DNA of 8,613 nt. It comes from Candidatus Nitrosymbiomonas sp. (GTDB lineage Bacteria; Sysuimicrobiota; Sysuimicrobiia; Sysuimicrobiales; Humicultoraceae). Position 1 is the stretch's first letter. Each line of letters begins with the position of its first letter. The notes under the pieces are model-generated. The model was not told the origin of the DNA. It ran no database searches and saw nothing but the letters and a program-made list of their open reading frames with translations. Positions 1 through 6,595 of the stretch are shown piece after piece. The stretch spans positions 1 to 8,613 of the forward strand of contig DYHL01000107.1 in the NCBI GenBank assembly GCA_020724185.1, written 5' to 3'. The position numbers and the translations under genes are program-made.

Positions 1-24
1 CCATCGTACCTCGCGGCGCGTTAG

Positions 25-399
25 AGACTAACTGGAGCGAAGTGGATACGCACTTTCGACGATAGGCCGATCAGGGAAAATCCCAACAGCGCGTGGCAGG
101 TATCTGTGTTTTTGACAATCAAGCCATATCCCAGGAAATCCGGCCAGTACTATATCTGGACTACAGCTGGAAACAGGCTATCTCCAAGCGGCCAAATCCT
201 TTCCCACGGAAAGCCGGGTGAGTTTGTACCGAATGCACCAGCGTTCCCTCTGGATCAATGGGTCCGGGTTCGAATCGAGGTTACGATAAACAGAGAGATT
301 CTCACGTTTCAAGACGGAGTACTAGCATCGAAAGCTCTGCTGCACCCGGAGGCAAGACTCGGAACGGTCGGGGGTCACTGGGGGCTCTACGCTTCGTAA
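25..399 (+). pseudogene. C-terminal fragment of a LamG/concanavalin-like beta-sandwich protein
   Basis: The frame is open from 25 (after a TAG at 22-24) to the TAA at 397-399. The only usual start codon is a GTG at 106, which would begin in the middle of a predicted beta strand and has no clear ribosome binding site. The segment upstream of it (reading FDDRPIRENPNSAWQVSVF) looks like part of the same fold. The protein alternates polar and hydrophobic residues. It ends with a pattern typical of concanavalin-like/LamG or glycan-binding jelly-roll domains: PLDQWVRVRIEV, then FQDGVLAS, then GTVGGHWGLYAS. Positions 3-62 are open in a different frame (reading ETNWSEVDTHF) up to a TAG at 63-65, so the true gene may enter from the left and be frameshifted near 55-62. 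It is markedly less GC-rich than the genes to the right and points toward galK. The fold is inferred from pattern only; no catalytic residues can be assigned. Confidence 0.4.
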
Positions 400-531
400 G
401 AACTAACTAGGGCGATACTCATGAATGACAACATCGTACTTGAAGTGTTCCGCTAAGGGGGCCTGTAAGGTCGGGCATTGAGGGTTTGTCCAATCACTGC
501 GGCCTAATGATAACTTCTCCACGAAGCCGGG
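400..531. other. AT-richer intergenic spacer between convergent genes
   Basis: This stretch separates the plus-strand beta-sandwich fragment from the 3' end of galK. I see no convincing gene: the best small frame is an 11-codon ORF at 421-456 with no Shine-Dalgarno sequence. I find no strong hairpin followed by a T-run, so there is no recognisable terminator for either convergent gene. Base composition matches the left fragment rather than the gal genes, so it belongs to the foreign or rearranged side of the junction. Confidence 0.5.
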
Positions 532-1563
532 TCATCTTTGGGATAGGGTACTACTCACGAAAGCCTCGAAGTTTGCCTCCGCCACCAGCGCCACGACGCT
601 CCCGCCGAAGCCGGCTCCGGTCAGGCGCGCGCCCAGCGCTCCGTTCTCCACTGCCAGAGCCACAAGCCGGTCGAGTTCCACCGTCGACACCTCGTAGTCT
701 TCCCTCAGCGACCGGTGCGACTCGATCATCAAGCGCCCGAACGTCCGCACATCCCCTGATCGCAGGGCTTCAACTCCTGCCAGGACCCGGGCGTCCTCCG
801 TGACGACGTGCCGGACCCGTCGTCCGAGCGGCTCGGGCAACAGGGCGATCCGCTCCAGGTCCCCGGGAGTGAGATCGCGCAGCGCGCGGACGCCCAGGCG
901 CGCCGCTGCTTCTTCGCACTCGGCGCGGCGCCGGTTGTAGCCGGCCTCCGCCAGCCGGCGGGGGACACCCGAGTCCACCACCACAAACCGATACCCCGCG
1001 GGGATGGGAACCCACTCATGCTGGAGACTGCGCGCATCCAGGAATAGGGCCTGGCCTGCCCTGCCCAACGACGCGACGACCTGGTCCATCACGCCGCAGC
1101 GCACGCCAACATACTCCACCTCGGCCCGGTGGGCGATCAGGGCGAGCCGCAGGTCGTCCAGAGGGATCTCGTACAAGGTCCGGAGCGCGCGCAGGACGGC
1201 GATCTCAAGGGCGGCGGAGCTGGCCAGCCCGGCGCCGGGCGGCACGCCGCGCTGGATGCGGAACCTTGCGCCCGGCACCTCGATCCCCTCTTGAGCAAGG
1301 GCCCACACGCAGCCTGCGATGTAGTCCAGCCAGGTGCCTTCGCGCGGTCGCCCCAGCTCTAGCACCAACCGCTCATCGAAGATCTCAGCGTACGCTTCCA
1401 CCATGCCCTCGGCCCGCGCGGCGAACACTCGCGTGACCTGCCCGAGTGGCATCGGCAGGACGAACCCTTCGTTGTAGTCGGTGTGCTCGCCCAGCAGGTT
1501 GACCCGACCCGGGGCCTCCGCGCAGACCTCTGAAGGTCCGCTCACCACAGGAGGGTTGTTCAT
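532..1563 (-). CDS. galK: Galactokinase with a shortened C-terminus
   Basis: GalK phosphorylates alpha-D-galactose with ATP to galactose-1-phosphate, the first committed Leloir step, in the cytoplasm. Residue numbers below count from the upstream ATG at 1629. The galactokinase signature GRVNLLGEHTDY is at 41-52. The GHMP-kinase ATP loop GVPPGAGLASSAA is at 128-140. The catalytic Asp lies in CGVMDQ (D182), and the C-terminal GHMP motif TGAGFGG is at 337-343. I prefer the ATG at 1563 (343 aa), which leaves 16 residues before the APGR motif and a 31-base gap after galT. The ATG at 1629 would overlap galT by 35 bases, its GGAGG directly abuts the start, and its extra residues look like non-coding translation. 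Neither start has a well-spaced ribosome binding site. The protein stops shortly after GGSVVALV with a short unrelated tail (SSTLSQR). About 20 residues usual for GalK (compare E. coli GalK, 382 aa) are missing, exactly where GC content falls. Family call is secure; activity is uncertain. Confidence 0.93.
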   Translation of the reverse strand: MNNPPVVSGPSEVCAEAPGRVNLLGEHTDYNEGFVLPMPLGQVTRVFAARAEGMVEAYAEIFDERLVLELGRPREGTWLDYIAGCVWALAQEGIEVPGARFRIQRGVPPGAGLASSAALEIAVLRALRTLYEIPLDDLRLALIAHRAEVEYVGVRCGVMDQVVASLGRAGQALFLDARSLQHEWVPIPAGYRFVVVDSGVPRRLAEAGYNRRRAECEEAAARLGVRALRDLTPGDLERIALLPEPLGRRVRHVVTEDARVLAGVEALRSGDVRTFGRLMIESHRSLREDYEVSTVELDRLVALAVENGALGARLTGAGFGGSVVALVAEANFEAFVSSTLSQR

Positions 1564-1594
1564 GTCGGGAGGGCCGTTCACGCCCGCGGGCCGT

Positions 1595-2641
1595 TCACGG
1601 TTCCACCTGCCGGAGCGCCCGGGCCGCATCCTCCGGCAGAACGTCCACCGTGTAAGTCCCGGCCCCGAGCTCGGTTCCGGCCAGGTACTTCAGCCGGTCC
1701 GCTCCGCGCATGACGGGATAGAACTCCACGTGGAAGTGGAAGTGAGCCTCCTCGCCCTTCGGCGCGGCGTGCAGCACCATCACATAGGGGAAGGGTCGCG
1801 CGAAGAGCGCGTCGTACCGCGACACAACTCTTCCCAATGTCCTCGCCACAGCAGTGACCTCGGCGTCCTCGAAGGTCCACGGCCCGGGCTGGGCGCGCTT
1901 CGGGACGACCCAGACCTCGTAGGGAAACCGCGCGAACGGCGGCACGATCACTGCTGCGGCATCGTCCTCCTCCACGATGTACCTGCTGCCGACCTGCGCC
2001 AGGAGGTTCTGCAAAACCGGCCCCCGGCGGAACGCGGCGACCTCTGCCTGGAGCACGGGCGGGACGAACGGATACGCGTAGATCTGCCCGTGGGGATGGT
2101 GCAACGTGACGCCCACGGCTTCACCGCGGTTCTCGAAGGGCATCACGAACCGGACGCCCTCACGCTCGCACAGCTCGCGATACCGCTGGGCCCACACCCG
2201 CACCAGCAACTCGCGGCGCTCCTGCGCAAGCGTGCCGAGACTCCCGGTGTGCTCAGGAGTGTAGACGACGACCTCGCACGCTCCCGCGGCCTGCGCGGTT
2301 TCCCCCGGGATCTCCGGCAGCGGGCCCGGCTGATCCGCGAACGCGGGAAACCGGTTTTCGAAGACGGCGACCTCGAAATCCTCAAAGGGGATCTCAGTCG
2401 GCGGTCCGCCCGGCCGCGTGGGGCAGAGCGGGCAGAACTCCGCCGGCGGCAGAAACGCCCGCTCCTGGCGGCCGGCAGCGTAGGCGACCCATTCCATCCG
2501 CAGCGGATGCCAGCGCAGGTGAGAAAGGTTCTCAGTTATGCTCGGCCCCTCGGCCAGCGGTGGGAGCACGTAGGCGGTAGTGCCGTAGAGCAGCAGGCGG
2601 CGGCCGTCGGCTTTGCGGTGGGCCCACGTCTTCACGGTCAC
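1595..2641 (-). CDS. galT: Galactose-1-phosphate uridylyltransferase
   Basis: GalT exchanges UMP between UDP-glucose and galactose-1-phosphate, giving UDP-galactose and glucose-1-phosphate, through a uridylyl-histidine intermediate. The 348-aa product is of normal length and carries the whole family signature. There is a zinc-type CPLC pair (C70, C73) and a third candidate ligand, H131, in YTPEH. The active-site HPHGQ is at 182-186, with H182 the likely fourth zinc ligand and H184 the nucleophile by comparison with E. coli GalT. FENRFPAF (94-101) and MPFENRG (167-173) are further family motifs, and a HFHFH cluster (300-304) sits in the second HIT-like half. Homology to short GalTs appears to begin near residue 40 (LRWHPLRMEWV), so the N-terminus is somewhat extended. 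The GTG start at 2641 shares GTGA with the stop of the MazF gene, which implies translational coupling. galK follows directly, so the two Leloir enzymes are co-transcribed. Confidence 0.96.
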   Translation of the reverse strand: MTVKTWAHRKADGRRLLLYGTTAYVLPPLAEGPSITENLSHLRWHPLRMEWVAYAAGRQERAFLPPAEFCPLCPTRPGGPPTEIPFEDFEVAVFENRFPAFADQPGPLPEIPGETAQAAGACEVVVYTPEHTGSLGTLAQERRELLVRVWAQRYRELCEREGVRFVMPFENRGEAVGVTLHHPHGQIYAYPFVPPVLQAEVAAFRRGPVLQNLLAQVGSRYIVEEDDAAAVIVPPFARFPYEVWVVPKRAQPGPWTFEDAEVTAVARTLGRVVSRYDALFARPFPYVMVLHAAPKGEEAHFHFHVEFYPVMRGADRLKYLAGTELGAGTYTVDVLPEDAARALRQVEP

Positions 2642-2985
2642 TCCAAATCCAGATGGTCCCGGATGGCCTGCTGCACCTGCCGGCGCAAAGAGGGATCTGT
2701 CAGGTACCCCGCGAGATCCTTCAGCCGGGTCTTTGAGATGGTTCGCATCTGATGGGCCATGATGATGGAATCCTGGGGCTGTCCTGCTTCACCTCCGGGC
2801 AGCAATACCTCAGCCGGGTAGAGGCGCCGCTGGGTTGAGGTCAGCGGGAGAACCGTCACGTTGGGCATCGCCTGGTTGAACGCCTCGTTGCTCACGATGA
2901 GCACCGGGCGAGTTCCCCGCTGCTCTGACCCGCGTACGGGATTGAGATCGGCCTCTGCGACCGCCCATTTCAGCGGGCTGATCAC
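2638..2985 (-). CDS. mazF: MazF/PemK-family mRNA interferase toxin
   Basis: MazF/PemK toxins are small dimeric ribonucleases that cut mRNA at short sequences when freed from their antitoxin. The 115-aa product has the diagnostic N-terminal block ADLNPVRGSEQRGTRPVLI (residues 12-30), where R26 corresponds to the conserved catalytic Arg of MazF. A VTVLPLTST strand follows, with T49 at the conserved Thr position. The closing part, MRTISKTRLKDLAGYL (residues 80-95), is also typical, with R81. Length is normal for the family. The GTG start at 2985 overlaps the antitoxin stop by four bases and is preceded by a G-rich Shine-Dalgarno at 2990-2996 (GGGGGGA on the minus strand). Its own stop overlaps the galT start in the same way. 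The toxin looks intact. The cleavage site cannot be predicted from sequence. Confidence 0.93.
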   Translation of the reverse strand: MISPLKWAVAEADLNPVRGSEQRGTRPVLIVSNEAFNQAMPNVTVLPLTSTQRRLYPAEVLLPGGEAGQPQDSIIMAHQMRTISKTRLKDLAGYLTDPSLRRQVQQAIRDHLDLE

Positions 2986-3248
2986 GCAGTCCCCCCAGCG
3001 GTTTCGGCGTCGGCGTCCATGAACGCATCTTCGATCTCTCCCAGGTCTCGCATGAAGAGGGGGTCTTGCGCGGCCTGCTTCCAGGCGGCTGCCGTCAACT
3101 GCCGCTGCAACTCCTTGAGTTCCCTTCTCAGCGCCCGATCCACCAGGGCGTTCTTGCTTGGTGCGGCACCGCGCGCAACCACCTCGCTCAATGCCGTGAG
3201 CACATCCTCCCGGAGGTTGAATGTGGCCTTTCTAGATTTCCCGCCCAT
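2982..3248 (-). CDS. Ribbon-helix-helix antitoxin of the MazF pair
   Basis: This 88-aa protein reads as a CopG/Arc-type antitoxin. A short basic strand (KATFNLR, residues 7-13) would pair with a second subunit to contact DNA. Two helices follow (about 14-25 and 31-47, with SKNALVDRALRREL on the second). The C-terminal tail is acidic (QDPLFMRDLGEIEDAFMDAD, about 61-80), the kind of extended segment that antitoxins wrap around MazF. It is immediately upstream of the toxin with a GTGA overlap, the standard antitoxin-first order. The ATG at 3248 is well supported by AAGGGAG at 3254-3260, five bases upstream. By family habit it would bind its own promoter in the upstream gap and repress the operon, with MazF as co-repressor. 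I leave the symbol empty because RHH partners of MazF carry several names. Confidence 0.85.
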   Translation of the reverse strand: MGGKSRKATFNLREDVLTALSEVVARGAAPSKNALVDRALRRELKELQRQLTAAAWKQAAQDPLFMRDLGEIEDAFMDADAETAGGTA

Positions 3249-3347
3249 TGTGTCTCCCTTCGGCGAGGGTATTCCTAATCATTATGGTAGAATATGCTTC
3301 CAGAAAGAGCAAGGGGGAGATCAAGCAAGGCTGCTGGTTCGATCCCG
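3249..3347 (-). promoter_or_regulatory. Probable promoter/operator region of the toxin-antitoxin-gal operon
   Basis: This 99-base gap is the only real break in the minus-strand gene array and is AT-richer than its flanks. It contains the antitoxin Shine-Dalgarno (3254-3260) and an imperfect inverted repeat, ATTCCTA at 3271-3277 against TAGAAT at 3288-3293, a reasonable size for an RHH antitoxin operator. Weak sigma70-like elements on the minus strand are TTGCTC (3307-3312) and TACCAT (3284-3289), 17 bases apart, with CATAAT at 3281-3286 as an alternative -10. No terminator for the upstream enolase-family gene is visible, so read-through is possible. The same stretch, read on the plus strand, has a tRNA-like arrangement. 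Promoter assignment is inference from position. Confidence 0.4.
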
Positions 3348-4484
3348 TCACCCCACCCGGAACCGCTCCACTGCCTCCCGGTTCAGCTCAACGCCCAGGC
3401 CCGGCGCCTCGGGAACCCGCACGCAGCCGTCGGCCTCGACGCGGATCGGCTCGACCAGCAGCGCCTGGAACGCCCCCATCGTGAAGTGCGGGGGATCGTA
3501 GGGGAACTCCAGGTACCCACAGTTCGGCACCGAGGCCGCCAGTTGCAGGTTCGCGGCCATGCCAATCCCGTCAGCCCAGGTGTGCGGGACGAACCGCAGC
3601 CCGTGCGCCTCGGCTAGTCCGGCGATCTTGCGGAGCTGGAACAGCCCTTCAGAGAGCGTGGCGTCGGGCTGCAGGATGTCGTAGCAGCGCCGTTCTATCA
3701 GCCACCGGAACTCGTGCAGCCCGGCGTTGGCCTCGCCTCCGGCGATGGGGATGTCCACCTCGGCTGAGAGGCGCGCGATGCTGTCGAAGTCGAAGCGTGG
3801 CAGCGGTTCTTCCAGCCAGACGACGCCCATCTGCCCTAACTCACGCGCCATGAAGCGCGCGGTCTCGTATGACCAGCGCGGCCCCATCGTGTGGTAGGGC
3901 AGGATCGTGCCCTGGTTGGCGTCGGCCATGATCTCAACCTCGCCGCCGCCTGCGGCGACCGCGGCCTCGACGACACGGAGATCGTCCTGGGGGTCGTCGT
4001 GGTGCAAACGCAGTTTGACCGCGCGGAACCCGTCGTCGCGGTACCGGCGGACGTCGTCGGCGCGCCGCGCCGGGGGGCGGACCTCGGCGGTGCTGGCGTA
4101 GGCCTTGACCCGGTCGGTGTACCCACCCCACAGCCGGTAGAGAGGCAGCCCCGCGGCCTTGCCGATGATGTCCCAGAGGGCAACCTCCACCAGCCAGGGC
4201 CTCGCGCCGAACATGCCGGCGGTCCGCAGCAGGTGGATGTGACGCTCGACCGCAAACGGGTCCTTGCCGATCAGGTAGGGCCTGACCATGTGCTCGACGG
4301 TCTCGATCATCTCGCGCCGGCCGTGGGCAAAGGTGGTGCCGACGCCGGTGATCCCGGCATCGGTGTCAATCTCGAGCACCGTGGCCTGGGTGCCCTCCTG
4401 GACTCCTCCGGCCCGCCAGGCCGGGTAGACCGGTCCGGGGAACGGCACGAAGACCAGCGCCAGGCGGAGATCCGTGATCCTCAC
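3348..4484 (-). CDS. Mandelate racemase/muconate lactonizing-type enolase-superfamily enzyme (probable sugar-acid dehydratase)
   Basis: Enzymes of this superfamily abstract the proton alpha to a carboxylate using a Mg-bound enolate, giving dehydration, racemisation or cycloisomerisation. The 378-aa product has the capping domain (about 1-125) and the modified TIM barrel. VKLR (K157, R159) holds the second-strand base as K-x-R rather than the common K-x-K. Predicted metal ligands are D188 (MADAN), E226 (WLEEP) and E251 (AGGEAN). The His-Asp dyad of the mandelate racemase subgroup is present as D274 (LQPDA) and H301 (VPHTW). This supports the MR subgroup, whose members are mostly acid-sugar dehydratases; substrate is unknown. 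The GTG start at 4484 overlaps the stop of the ATPase gene by four bases and has no obvious Shine-Dalgarno, so it probably relies on coupling. A nearby amidohydrolase is compatible with a lactone or acid-sugar pathway. Confidence 0.9.
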   Translation of the reverse strand: MRITDLRLALVFVPFPGPVYPAWRAGGVQEGTQATVLEIDTDAGITGVGTTFAHGRREMIETVEHMVRPYLIGKDPFAVERHIHLLRTAGMFGARPWLVEVALWDIIGKAAGLPLYRLWGGYTDRVKAYASTAEVRPPARRADDVRRYRDDGFRAVKLRLHHDDPQDDLRVVEAAVAAGGGEVEIMADANQGTILPYHTMGPRWSYETARFMARELGQMGVVWLEEPLPRFDFDSIARLSAEVDIPIAGGEANAGLHEFRWLIERRCYDILQPDATLSEGLFQLRKIAGLAEAHGLRFVPHTWADGIGMAANLQLAASVPNCGYLEFPYDPPHFTMGAFQALLVEPIRVEADGCVRVPEAPGLGVELNREAVERFRVG

Positions 4485-6595
4485 GGCGATGCCAGCACGA
4501 TGACCCGGTCCGCGACGGAATCGCAGTCAGGCGAGCAGGTGAACAGCACCACCTGACGGTCCTTCGCCGCGGCAGCGAGCAGCGGGAGCATGGCGCGCCG
4601 CCGCTCCCCATCGAGGTGGGCAAACGGCTCATCGAGGAACACCGGAGGCCGGCGATCCTCGGTGATGACGTCGAGCAGCGCCAGGCGCAGGCAGAGGTAG
4701 AGTTGGTCGCTCATCCCCTGGCTGAGGTCGCCCGCCTCTTTCCAGTCACCGGCAGAGGGCGCCCACACCTGCGTCCGCAGCGTGCGCTCGTCAATTGCCA
4801 ACCTGCCGTAGACGCCGCCGGTGGCCAGCGAAAGGTACTGCCCGGCCCGCCGCTCCAACAGCTCCCTGGCCGGGTAGACGCTCTTCACCCGCGCCGTCAG
4901 CGTGACTCCCTCCATGGAGTGCGCGGCACGAGCGGTCCGGGCCTGCAGACCGGCGATCTCCTCGACCACGCGAGGGCCCTCGTCGTTCTGATGGCGCAGC
5001 TCTTCCAGGACGCCTTCCAGTCGCGCGCGCCGCGTCCGCAGATCCTCGAGCACGCCCGCGGCCTCCCGGCCCTCCCGTTCGAGTTGCTCCACTCCACCGG
5101 TCGGCAGTCGCCTGGCGCCCTTGGGCAGCGTACCGATCGTGGTGCGCAGGCTGGAGAGCTCCTCTACGATCTCGCGCAGCCGGTCCTCCAGCGCTGCCTT
5201 TGGATCGCTGCCGCGGATCTGCCGCAGCGATGCCCGAATCTCCTCGCGCTCGCGCAGGAGGTCCATGTAGCTCGAGAATCGGCGCTCGACCTCCTCGATC
5301 TCCGTGCTCCCCACAGCGTGGAGGCGCGCCGTTACCACTTCGCCGGCCCGGGCCAACTGGCTCTGCAGCACCTCAACCTGGCGTCGCAGGTCCAGCACCC
5401 GCTGCTCTTGGGCCCGGTATTCGTCCCCGGCCTCGGTGGTCCGGCCGCGGTAGCGCACGGCGGCAACCGCGACGCCCGCGCCCGAGGCCAGCAGCGCCCA
5501 GCCGATCCAGTGCTGCAGGAAGGCCGCGATGAGCGCGCCTCCGGCGATGAGGATCCCGCTGCTGCCGGCCAGCGTCCACCCCATGGCGCCCACCCTCACC
5601 GCGGATTGGTGGCGCGTGGCCAGGTGCTCCGGGAGACGCTCTTCTCGGACGGCCTGCTCACGCGCGTCGTTGAGGCCGGACTCCGCCAGGAGATACTGAC
5701 GGCGTGCCTGGAACAGGTCGGCAATCAGCGCCTCCTGCTGCGACGAGAACTCCGCCAGCCCTGCCTTGATCTCAGCCAGGCGCTCCAGCAGCCCCTCCGC
5801 GCGCTTGAGGTGCTCCCGGGTCGCGGCTTCTTCTTCGACGAGCGCCTGCTCCCGGCGATGGAGATCGGCTACCCACCGCGCAACGCGCGCGAGTTCGGTC
5901 CTCTCGCTGGCCTCGCGCTCCGCCCCCTCCAGCTTCTGCACGATATCGCGCAGCTCCAGACGGTGGCGCTGCGCGCGCTCCTCGCGCTGCCGCTGCGCGG
6001 TTTGCCGTTCCATCAACTCGACGGCGCGATCGGCCGCGCCCCCACCGCCGGGCAGATCCGCGACAAGCCGGGTTCGCTGCTCCGCCAGCCACCGCAGCGC
6101 GGCCCCGACTCCCTCGGCGCCGGCGCCGCTGAGGATGCGCGAGAGGTGGGTGCTGAGCAGGTGGCGGTCCTCACCGACGCGCGCGATGTCGCCCTGCGCA
6201 ACGAAGGCCGTGGCCCGGTAGGCGCCCTCGGTGGCCAGCCCGATCCAATCCAGCAGACGCCTCTGGACCTCGCGCAGGGTCTCGACGCGGTCCCCGCCGC
6301 CTTCTCGCTGCAGGAGGATGGTGCCGGCCTCCAGGTCCTTTCTCAGCAGGTAGCAGTCGCCTCTCACCCGCATCCCGATCGTGATCTCGCCTAGGCGCGA
6401 CTCACCCCAGGAACGCAGCCGAGCGACGGCCTCACCGCGCGCCGGGTTGCCGAACAGCCCCTCGAAGATCGCTTCCATGAGGGTGGTCTTGCCGGACTCG
6501 TTGGGGCCGCGAATGACCGTCAGCCCAGGGCCCAAATCTGCCTGCCAGTCGGCGAAGCGCTTGAACCGGCGCAGCCGGATCCGGGTGATCATCAT
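4481..6595 (-). CDS. SbcC/Rad50-like (YhaN-type) ABC-family ATPase with a membrane-type hairpin in its coiled coil
   Basis: This 704-aa protein belongs to the SMC/Rad50/SbcC/RecF class of DNA-linked ATPases. The ATP site is intact and split between the ends. At the N-terminus are Walker A GPNESGKTT (30-38) and a Q-loop Gln in FVAQGD (Q134). At the C-terminus are the signature LSQGMSDQ (624-631), Walker B with catalytic Glu in PVFLDEP (D655, E656), and D-loop FAHLD (658-662). Between them, about 190-330 and 390-545 form two Glu/Arg-rich coiled-coil arms. At the point where Rad50 has its CxxC zinc hook, this protein instead has two hydrophobic stretches (about 337-360 and 363-381) and no hook cysteines. 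That layout resembles B. subtilis YhaN rather than true SbcC. The ATG at 6595 overlaps the stop of the SbcD-like gene (ATGA), the usual nuclease-then-ATPase order. A role in DNA processing at the membrane is inference. Confidence 0.88.
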   Translation of the reverse strand: MMITRIRLRRFKRFADWQADLGPGLTVIRGPNESGKTTLMEAIFEGLFGNPARGEAVARLRSWGESRLGEITIGMRVRGDCYLLRKDLEAGTILLQREGGGDRVETLREVQRRLLDWIGLATEGAYRATAFVAQGDIARVGEDRHLLSTHLSRILSGAGAEGVGAALRWLAEQRTRLVADLPGGGGAADRAVELMERQTAQRQREERAQRHRLELRDIVQKLEGAEREASERTELARVARWVADLHRREQALVEEEAATREHLKRAEGLLERLAEIKAGLAEFSSQQEALIADLFQARRQYLLAESGLNDAREQAVREERLPEHLATRHQSAVRVGAMGWTLAGSSGILIAGGALIAAFLQHWIGWALLASGAGVAVAAVRYRGRTTEAGDEYRAQEQRVLDLRRQVEVLQSQLARAGEVVTARLHAVGSTEIEEVERRFSSYMDLLREREEIRASLRQIRGSDPKAALEDRLREIVEELSSLRTTIGTLPKGARRLPTGGVEQLEREGREAAGVLEDLRTRRARLEGVLEELRHQNDEGPRVVEEIAGLQARTARAAHSMEGVTLTARVKSVYPARELLERRAGQYLSLATGGVYGRLAIDERTLRTQVWAPSAGDWKEAGDLSQGMSDQLYLCLRLALLDVITEDRRPPVFLDEPFAHLDGERRRAMLPLLAAAAKDRQVVLFTCSPDCDSVADRVIVLASP

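Noticed and set aside
421..456. 11-codon ORF starting MNDNIVLEV
   Set aside because: No Shine-Dalgarno, too short, and no homology I recognise.
488..535. Possible IS21-like element end (TGTCC with TGCGGCC and TGATAACTTCTCC) at the composition junction
   Set aside because: Only one copy of the repeat-like motif, no opposite end, no transposase and no target duplication visible. A search against an insertion-sequence collection would settle it.
1481..2752. 423-codon plus-strand ORF across galK, galT and mazF
   Set aside because: It runs antisense through three gene boundaries with unmistakable family motifs on the minus strand. A high-GC antisense artefact explains it.
4616..6394. 592-codon plus-strand ORF antisense to the ATPase
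   Set aside because: It mirrors the ATPase gene in high-GC DNA, its translation is Pro/Gln/Arg-rich without any motif, and the minus-strand frame has intact Walker and signature motifs.
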